In this document: one piece after another, positions 57,929 through 64,000 of the stretch
Position numbering within the stretch: the first letter of the stretch is position 1
How the letters are laid out: each line of letters begins with the position of its first letter
Assembly: GCA_963989245.1 (NCBI GenBank)
Contig: OZ022342.1
Span: 70,193,073-70,257,072, forward strand
Length of the DNA: 64,000 nt
Direction: 5' to 3'
Source of the DNA: Nansenia antarctica
Lineage: Eukaryota; Chordata; Actinopteri; Argentiniformes; Microstomatidae
Notes under the pieces: model-generated
Databases searched by the model: none
What the model was told of the DNA's origin: nothing
What the model saw: only the letters and a program-made list of their open reading frames with translations
Position numbers and translations under genes: made by a program

Positions 57929-59981
57929 CAACAGGAACACACTCTGCTCTGAATAAGACCAGGCACAGCTGATGGATACTGTGACTCATGCCCACAATAC
58001 ATTATGCGCATTCTAGGATCCTAGTGGTGATGAACGCGGAACCAATCCTGACAAATCGCTATCTGTAGAGTGCACACACGCGATGGAAGCACTCATGGTA
58101 TGAGTAATATGAGTAATATGAGTAATACTATGTACAGTAATGAGTGTTAAGTAAATCACATTACGGACTCGTATAGTATGAGGCTCATACTTCACAGTTC
58201 AATATGATGCCATTACTCAACAGGGATCAATGGGATCCGACCCTGCTGAAGATCAAGTAACACCGCCGCGTACACCGCAGAAACACGGACAGGAAGTCAG
58301 GACTGGAGCCTCACCTCTCCTTCTCCAACTCCTCCAGGTATCCGGCGCTGTCGCGGCCCCCCCCGCTGGAGGCCCCCGGCCTGGGGAAGGAGCTCATGGG
58401 GCTGGGGCCGGGGCTGCTGTCTGCAGAGCGCCCGGAGGTGGAGCCCTGGGTGGAGCCCTGGGTGGAGGTCTTCGATCTCAGCTTCACCCCTGGGAAACTG
58501 TTGGGGTCCATGCTCATTTCTACAGGGGGGGGAAAGGAGGGGAAGATGATGCTTGTTTTGCTTTATTGGGATAGAGACAGTAGAGATTGAGAGAAAGAGA
58601 GAGAGAGGAGGGGTGACATGCAGGACAGGTCGATGGCCGGAATCGGACCAGGGACCCTGCGATTACGTGGCAGTGAGAGACACCACCCAGGCGCCCCGAG
58701 ATGACGCCTCTTTGAGGTAAGGCTGCCACGATTAGTCGACTAGTCACGACGACGCCGACTACCAAAATCGTCGCCGACATATTTGGTAATCGCACGTTTT
58801 TTTGGAGCTGAAATAAGCGTTTTTTTTTTTTTTTTTTTTTTTGCCTAGCACCAGGGGAGCCCCCCCTCCCAAATTTCGTTGTTTGGTACCTGTACTATAT
58901 CAATGACAATAAAGACCATTAATTTCATTCAATAAGCATTCGTTTTTCTTCCCTGAAGCTGCCACTGGCTAGCGTCTCCCAGTGTCTTTGATGTACATGC
59001 GCAGTGTCGGTCATCCGGGGCACATGTGACTTCCCCGGAAAAACAAACAGAGAAATGTCTTCCTGTCCTCGTACCTCTAAAGTGTGGGAGCATTTCAACC
59101 ACAACGTTGAAAAAAAGAATGTAAAATGTAACATTTGCAAAGCTGAACTCGCTTATCATGGCAGCACGTCTATGATGCGCGAGCATCTAAAAAGGAAGCA
59201 CGTTGTGGCAGATGACGAGGAAGACGATGGCTCGTCTCGGTAAGCTAGTTAGCTTGTTATTGGCTAACGATATCGTTACGTTAAAAGCCTTCTTACATTA
59301 TTTTACGTTGTCATCAAAGCGATACTTATCAAATAGCTAAACATTTTGTCTTAACGTTACAGTGCTAAGAAGGCGCGTTCTACTATGAGATGAGTGAAGC
59401 AAAGCAAAACTTTTGTACTCTGTACAAGTATTTATTTTTGTTTTTGTATTCTTTTGGTTGCCTAGTGCCTAGCCTACCTCATTTTACTCAGCAGTTTGCA
59501 CCCTCTACTACTCTTTACATTACATTACATGCAAGTGATGCCAGAAATAAATCTGCAAAGTTCATTAAAATATCTATTTTTGAGTGAACAATCATTTTAA
59601 TTGTCTTTATTTTTAGTTAGCACATGCCTACAACAACAACTAACAACTTCAAGCTAAATTGAGAAGCTGATTTAGAAGATGATAGCTAAATAAGAGCGAT
59701 TGAGTAATTGTGCGATAAGCTGTAATTTATGATCCGATTAGTCGACTAATCGTTAAAATAATCGGTGACTAGTCGACTATGAAAATAATCGTTTGTGGCA
59801 GCCCTACTTTGAGGAAACGTTTGGGTTCCAGTGAGCTACGCGAGACGTTGGTTGTGCTCTGTGTGTGCTGAAGGAAGAGTAGATGTTTCTAGATACCTCT
59901 CAGTCGTTCTAGTAGATCAATTTGTCCTGATGAGTCGGTGGAGTCTTCTTCAATGCTTCCCTGTAGGTGTTTCAGCACCTC
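43622..59981 (-). CDS. apc: Adenomatous polyposis coli protein, exons 2-15
   Basis: Exons in transcript order: 59897-59981, 58315-58519, 57536-57644, 57094-57210, 56550-56633, 54176-54256, 53349-53447, 52321-52699, 52024-52119, 51485-51624, 50941-51018, 50505-50621, 50088-50302, 43622-49928. All junctions are GT-AG and the phases close to 2,703 codons plus TAA. Most exon lengths equal the human ones (85, 109, 84, 99, 379, 96, 140, 78, 117, 215). APC scaffolds the beta-catenin destruction complex in Wnt signalling and binds microtubules. Exons 2-6 encode N-terminal coiled-coil sequence; exons 9-14 plus the start of 15 encode armadillo repeats. Exon 7 is 81 bp against 105 in human, an in-frame shortening. 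The canonical exon 1 (MAAASYDQ...) was not found and should lie beyond 64,000. Confidence 0.97.
51096..51462. repeat. (GA)n/(GACA)n microsatellite in apc intron 11
   Basis: About 365 bp of GA repeats with CACACA inserts, ending about 22 bp from the donor of the 140-bp exon (51,485-51,624). Confidence 0.95.
52133..52168. repeat. (CA)n next to an apc acceptor
   Basis: Read on the minus strand, this (TG)n lies about 14 bp before the acceptor of the 96-bp exon (52,024-52,119). Confidence 0.93.
52754..53073. mobile_element. MITE, family C, copy 2
   Basis: 320 bp with near-perfect inverted ends, TGGACCTATCGCTAAGCCAC against GTGGCTTAGCGATAGGTCCA. It is collinear with 20,717-21,040 and lies in the apc intron between the 379-bp and 99-bp exons. 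Confidence 0.88.
54450..54816. repeat. (GACA)n/(GA)n microsatellite in an apc intron
   Basis: About 365 bp of mixed GACA and GA units. The 195-codon open frame is an artefact. Confidence 0.95.
54961..56128. other. apc intron 6, central part
   Basis: Unique intronic sequence with short CA runs near 54,965 and 55,150. No exon was recognised. Confidence 0.5.
56129..56570. repeat. 24-26-bp repeats containing the apc exon 6 donor site
   Basis: Copies of TCACCTACTTCAGGTTCTGA plus ATACA occur at about 56,129, 56,155, 56,462, 56,488 and 56,513. The last copy, TCACCTACCTCAGGTTCTG at 56,543, is the exon 6 end and its splice donor. On the transcript strand each copy reads CAGAACCTGAAGTAGGTGA, so each carries a donor-like GTAGGT. 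Confidence 0.85.
56635..56862. repeat. 46-bp minisatellite at the apc exon 6 acceptor
   Basis: Five units start at 56,635, 56,681, 56,727, 56,773 and 56,819. The unit contains TAGAACCAGGACATTCAACC and, in most copies, CCCTAACCCTAG. On the transcript strand every unit ends CCTGGTTCTAG, and the last one is the real acceptor of exon 6. The CCCTAA words are telomere-like. Confidence 0.92.
57192..57288. repeat. Duplicated acceptor region of apc exon 5
   Basis: CTGCATGGAGAACTGCTGGA plus GAGCAACAGAGGGTCAGAGTGAG (57,197-57,238) is repeated as CTGCATGGAGAACTGCAGGA plus GAGCAACAGAGAGTCAAAGTGAG (57,244-57,286). The first copy spans the real acceptor at 57,211-57,212; the second contains a matching cryptic acceptor. 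Confidence 0.88.
57897..57927. repeat. (AAT)n microsatellite
   Basis: About ten AAT triplets in an apc intron. Confidence 0.9.
58842..58930 (+). mobile_element. LINE 3' tail nested in the hAT element
   Basis: CCCAAATTTCGTTGTTTGGT ... CAATGACAATAAAGACCATT, nearly identical to the copy in tdgf1 intron 4. Confidence 0.75.
59055..59243 (+). pseudogene. BED zinc-finger exon of a hAT transposase
   Basis: An ATG-started frame of 62 codons within the hAT element. It encodes WEHFNHN, then CNICKAEL ... MMREHLKRKH, a C2-H2 BED finger that binds transposon ends in this superfamily, then an acidic DDEEDDGSSR tail. CG|GTAAGC at 59,239-59,245 looks like the original splice donor to the lost catalytic exon. 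An in-frame ATG 17 codons upstream (59,004) is possible but lies in less typical sequence. Confidence 0.75.
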
Positions 59982-60009
59982 CTGCAGAGGACGAAATATC
60001 AGTGTTTAT

Positions 60010-60141
60010 GAACAGTGTTTGTACACACACACACACACACAAAACACACACACACACAACACACACGACTATAGGCCCAAACACAAACACACGCAAGCCA
60101 GCGAGACTATACTAGGGCTACACACACGCAAGCCTGCGAGA

Positions 60142-60187
<46 letters not shown>

Positions 60188-60250
60188 ACACCCACACACA
60201 CCCACACACTTCTGTATCAACAACATTGTCAGGATGTTCATGGACAAACA
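60010..60250. repeat. (CA)n clusters in apc intron 1
   Basis: CA runs at about 60,025-60,065 and 60,146-60,207, separated by a duplicated ACACACGCAAGCC(A/T)GCGAGACTA block. Together with the duplicated TA(C/T)A flanks this suggests local tandem growth. Confidence 0.9.
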
Positions 60251-60868
60251 AGACCACCGCCCCCCCCCCTCCCGCCCCCCGCCCGCCCACACCCATCCCA
60301 CAGTTGGCTTCTGCCTGCAGGACAGTATAGAACAGGAAAACACATCCAACGCCTGTCTTTGAAGTCGTCATCAAATAGCTTCCTTGTCTGACACACGCAC
60401 AGACAGCTCAGAAGGCCTACAGGAGAGGCATGTGCTGAATCTCTAATCTTGCCATCTCCCATTTGATCTCTGTCTGGCTGTGTGTGTGTGTGTGTGTGTG
60501 CGTGGGGGGGCCCACTGATCTCCCTGTTAAAAGTCCTTCTCCTCTGCGACTCACTAGATGTGGCTGGGTGGAACACAGACCTCTGGTTCTAGTTACAATA
60601 CATATTATTATATAGTATGACTACCTGCACACTACATAATTACTTGAACACTACCTGACTACTACCTGACTTCCTGTACTGTATCATATCTGTATTATAC
60701 TGATATTGTACGATATTTGCATTTCATCATATTGTGACCTGCACAGCATTTTGCACTACTGTTCTACTGCAGTACGACTGGTCCCGCTGTAGTACGACTA
60801 CCATCATTTCATCACTTTATTATCTTTTTCTACTTCATTAGTACTTAGTTTAGTTATGTTACTTTACT
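60251..60868. other. apc intron 1 sequence
   Basis: Contains a C-rich stretch at 60,257-60,290 and a short (TG)n near 60,481-60,500. No exon was recognised. Confidence 0.45.
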
Positions 60869-61080
60869 GGGGGGTAGTGGTGGTCTAGTGGATAGTGAGT
60901 TGGACTTGTGATCGGAAGGTTGTGAGTTCAAATCCCGCCTGAAGCCACACCACTACTAGTGTGCCCTTGAGTAAGGCACTTTGCCCTCAGTTACTCCAGG
61001 GGGAATGTCCCTGTAATTCGTAATTGTAAGTCGCTTTGGATAAAAGCGTCTGCTAAATGGCAAAATTAATTAATTAATTA
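60869..61080 (+). mobile_element. tRNA-derived SINE
   Basis: The 5' part has tRNA-like promoter boxes: TGGTCTAGTGGATAGTGAGT (A box region) and GGTTGTGAGTTCAAATCC (B box region). The 3' part holds GTAAGTCGCTTTGGATAAAA GCG TCTGCTAAATG, the conserved tail shared by many fish SINEs. It ends in ATTA repeats. It appears full length. The tail alone is also found at 12,848-12,886. Confidence 0.88.
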
Positions 61081-62085
61081 CTTTATTCTCTTTGAAGTAT
61101 AGAATAAGATCCTAGTTGAAGAACCTGAGCCTAAGAATGTTACTCTTGTGTACCCGTACATTGGATGTAATAAAAGCAATTCTGACTCTGGTAACGTTAT
61201 TAGTCCTTTCCTCTTAGCAGGAGAACAAAGACAGCAGCAGCAACAGGACGTTTCATGACAAGAGTGGTCGCCATGTAGAAACAGACAAAAAAAAAAGGAT
61301 ACGGATAAGGTCTAATGACATCAGGTGCCTCTCCGATAGTATCGTGAAATTTAACTAACAAAAATAGGGCCACAACCTCGGGACATTGGTTCTGATAAAT
61401 GGTTTCCGCTGATGTTTAGAGATTGATTGGTCTCATAATGTACTACAGACTTCAGAGCACCAGGTGACCTGAAACGAATCACTTGGCTTTACAAAAAGCT
61501 AAAAACATCTTAAGGCTAATGCTAACCCGCTTTACATGAGCATGGTAGCGTGGCGTAGCTGGACCCTCTGTCTCTGTACCTATGCCAGTGTAACGTGTTC
61601 CCAAGAGTCATTGGACGTGACGATGACTTTACCACAGAGGAAAGATGTCTGTTCTCAGGGTGTTCTGTAGTCAGCCAGCGACTGTAAACTGGCCGTTCTC
61701 AAAGATAAAAAAAACTCTGGTTGTAATATCTCTTTTCACAAGCTTGCAAACTCAAAGCAACACACTGTTTTGCATTGTATACGCAGCCTACATTGACACT
61801 TTCTTAACAACTGAACCCCTTGAAAATAACTTAACTTCAAAATCATTAATGTGGAGTATTATGTGGAGTATTTCCAAAGTAGAACCTCGAGACAACACTG
61901 TTTCCTAGAACACCACGTCACGGATCTCTCACTTGGACACTACATGTCCATATCCATAATCAGTTTGCATAACTGCGCAAATCGGTTTAACGTTCCACAA
62001 CAACCGGTCGTCAGCCTGGGAAAGAACATCGGGCTACAACAAACAGACAACAGAACCTCCCTCCCTCCCTACCGCAGCAACTCAC
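61081..62085. other. apc intron 1 sequence
   Basis: A LINE-like tail (GGATGTAATAAAAGCAATTC) lies near 61,160-61,185, just after the SINE. No exon was recognised. Confidence 0.45.
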
Positions 62086-62130
62086 CACAATGAACCCACA
62101 GCGGTCGTAGAGTGAGAGGTGGAAAGGCAT
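62086..62130 (-). CDS. apc: Candidate alternative first coding exon of apc
   Basis: On the minus strand, ATG begins a 15-codon stretch, MPFHLSLYDRCGFIV, ending exactly at GTG|GTGAGT, a strong donor. This is phase 0, which matches apc exon 2 (EVLKHLQGSIEE...). A transcript starting here would replace the canonical N-terminal exon and its coiled-coil start. A GC-rich region lies directly upstream, as expected for a promoter. Evidence is splice phase, context and codon content only. Confidence 0.5.
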
Positions 62131-62345
62131 AGTTCCAGAGGAAGAACAAACGAGTCCGAGAGCTAAAAACTCCCAAACTATCCGGTATGACGACCTGCGA
62201 GGGGTCGGCGAACGTGCCCGCGGCGGCGCAGGGCTTCAGCGTGCCGCGGCGGCAGTGGCGGAGCGGACGACATCCTCCGGAGCGCCAGAGCGAAGGGCGA
62301 CGACCGCCACTCTCGGTCTCAGGAAGTCAGGCTTTTCCTTCCACT
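62131..62345 (-). promoter_or_regulatory. CpG-rich candidate alternative apc promoter
   Basis: Dense CG dinucleotides (for example CCGCGGCGGCGCAGGG and GTGCCGCGGCGGCAGTGG) in a region otherwise AT-rich. It sits directly upstream, on the minus strand, of the candidate alternative first exon. A 92-codon plus-strand frame across it has no recognisable motif. Confidence 0.45.
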
Positions 62346-64000
62346 CGGATTCAGGGAGCAAGGGGGCCACCGAGAGGCTACAGCTGCTTCCCATTAGGGT
62401 CAGGGGTTACTCCTACATACCCTAACGCACGCCCTGGAGGGTCAACGTGTCCCCTGACCCCCTAACCTCTGACCTTTGCCCTAGCCATGCATCGAGGAGC
62501 GGACTGAAAAGGGTCGAGACAAGAGGCTCGATCATGTTTAGAGCCTAACGATGCTAGGGACCACGCGGGGACGCACACACACACACACACACAGAGACAC
62601 ACACACAGAGACACACACACACACACACACACACACTCGACCGTGTGATGCAGCGATGACCCAGGCTTTCCCCCTCTGGAGTGTGTGACGTCTGGCCACA
62701 GTCAAACAACAACGACTCCATTATCAGGCAGGGATCATATGACAGAGTCCCTTTTTCTATTCTGAGTCACACAACCGCTGCATTCAGTACATTTGGGGTG
62801 ACAAACATGTTGTTGCTAAGATATGAAAGACAGTATCTTAAACATAACCACAATAGCCTGACCGTGAACTAAACTGAAAACGAAATTGTAGGAATAAGTC
62901 TTAAATTGCATTTATTAAGTTAATTGCATTAAATAAATTGCATTTATAAGCCTTAACTCACTCACAAACTTGCCAAAGAGTTCCGGAACACTCACCATCA
63001 AGAGTTCCAAGTGTTTTATGTGGTGTTTACCTAGCAACAGTACTTTGATTGGCTACAATATAAACCATCATGATTTATGGGTGAATAAAGTCACCCGTGA
63101 CTGGCACCCTTTAACAATTTGGGCGACTTTGTTCACCCTCGGCACTGAATGAGTTAAAGGAGTCATTCATATCAAGGGAGTACAGTCAGAAGTGTATCAG
63201 CCTAAACCACGTCTTTCATCTAATCTGATCGTGACATTCACCCTGTTTCACCTTCCTCCCTGTGAAACCATAGCGAAATAAATTATCTTCTGGATCAACC
63301 TTTAAACAAACACAAAAGCGAACACAAATTCTTTAGAGTATGCTGATTGATCCAGCTCTGTTTTTATGTCTCCCGAGGGCGAACCAGCCGGTTCTTCCGG
63401 GCCTCTACCTTTCCTCGCCTACGGCATCTCAACTCCAACCTTACCTCTGGCCAACGGAGCAGCTGCAATGGCGTCTTCTGTGGCGGCTAATCAAGTCTGA
63501 CTGAGCTGAAAGTCACAAGTCTCCGCTGGCAGACATGGGAGATTTGTCCCGAGAGAGACGTTTGTCTAATTTCTACTTCAGTGACGGGTGGGTCAAGTAA
63601 AAATTACCTTTATGGTCGTAATGGTCTTTATTTAAATTGCTGAAATTCCATGAGCATTTATTTTTCGGGGGGGGCAAACATGTCAACGATGCAGTACCAC
63701 TGCTAACCACACGGGCATCCTGAGGCAGAGTTCCCTCTGGCTTTGTTCAGGGTCTTCTCAGGACTCTTATCCGGCATACATAAATCACATAATTGGGGAC
63801 GGTGAGAAATAAAGAATTAAATTGAGTGGTGCAAGCAATTTAGTGGTGCAAGCATAAACACAAATAAACCTAACCAAGTCTGACTCCAGAACACAAACAC
63901 GGGTAAACAAACACGAGTCTAACCCAATAGAAATCAAAGCGATCCTTTCAATTGCCTTGTTCCTGTCAGACGTCAACTCTCATTTAGAATCTCGGTCCGC
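62346..64000. other. apc intron 1 / right flank
   Basis: Includes (CA)n at about 62,573-62,636. No match to the canonical apc exon 1 was found on the minus strand, and no other gene was recognised up to the window edge. Confidence 0.45.

Larger units (their letters stand above)
58718..59806 (+). mobile_element. Internally deleted hAT transposon with BED-finger exon
   Basis: 1,089 bp with inverted ends TAAGGCTGCCACGATTAGTC at the left and, at the right, the reverse complement starting TAGGGCTGCCACAAACG. The 8-bp direct repeats CTTTGAGG at 58,710-58,717 and 59,807-59,814 are the hAT-type target duplication. Sub-terminal GTCGAC/ACTAGTCGACTA motifs occur at both ends. The transposase catalytic region is absent; only a BED zinc-finger exon remains. 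A LINE tail (58,842-58,930, preceded by a T run) is nested inside. It lies in the apc intron between exons 2 and 3. Confidence 0.9.

Noticed and set aside
60869..60950. A functional tRNA gene
   Set aside because: The A and B boxes belong to a SINE: the body lacks a convincing cloverleaf and continues into the conserved SINE 3' tail.
62187..62465. 92-codon plus-strand ORF as a gene
   Set aside because: It lies in a CpG-rich region with no domain, splice signals or conservation evidence. The same DNA is better explained as promoter of the minus-strand exon.

Overview
The window is vertebrate, almost certainly a ray-finned (teleost) fish. It carries spliced orthologues of vertebrate genes with GT-AG introns, fish-type mobile elements (BEL/Pao, hAT, Tc1, L2-like LINE tails, a tRNA-derived SINE, MITEs) and an extreme load of (CA)n, (GA)n and GACA tracts. 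Such STR density is known from cod-like fishes, so a gadiform source is a reasonable inference, not a proof. I checked exon structures by hand, following reading phase across every junction.

Layout. (1) 3,987-6,419 (+): tdgf1, an EGF-CFC Nodal co-receptor of the Cripto/one-eyed pinhead type, six coding exons, 185 aa. (2) 6.4-24.2 kb: gene-poor, filled with microsatellites, two large minisatellites, MITEs and LINE scraps. (3) 24.2-34.6 kb (+): fam240a-like, two coding exons giving 77 aa. Its intron holds a complete 5,719-bp LTR retrotransposon. (4) 35.8-36.9 kb (-): a C3a-type anaphylatoxin receptor. (5) 37.9-40.8 kb (-): srp19, five exons, 141 aa. (6) 43.6-60.0 kb (-): apc, exons 2-15 complete and in frame; the canonical exon 1 lies beyond the right edge. 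A GC-rich candidate alternative first exon sits at 62.1 kb. The tdgf1-fam240a pair and the srp19-apc pair match two separate human neighbourhoods (3p21 and 5q22).

Main discovery candidate. The LTR element at 25,677-31,395 is a BEL/Pao retrotransposon whose reverse transcriptase, RNase H and integrase are missing. In their place is an intron-less piece of a host splicing-factor gene, prpf40a (WW plus FF domains), in frame on both sides, so one uninterrupted 1,235-codon ORF reads Gag - zinc knuckles - protease - Prp40 segment - end of BEL Pol. The two 975-bp LTRs look identical, a 5-bp target duplication flanks them, and the primer-binding site fits tRNA-Tyr. The chimera therefore appears to have moved recently as a unit. 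This is the LTR-retrotransposon counterpart of gene capture by acutely transforming retroviruses.

Other notable points: a 191-bp (CT)n tract serves as the polypyrimidine tract of the tdgf1 EGF exon; both splice sites of apc exon 6 lie inside minisatellites that repeat the splice-site sequences; the fam240a stop codon lies in the first unit of a minisatellite; and a deleted hAT element keeps its BED-finger exon and an 8-bp target duplication.
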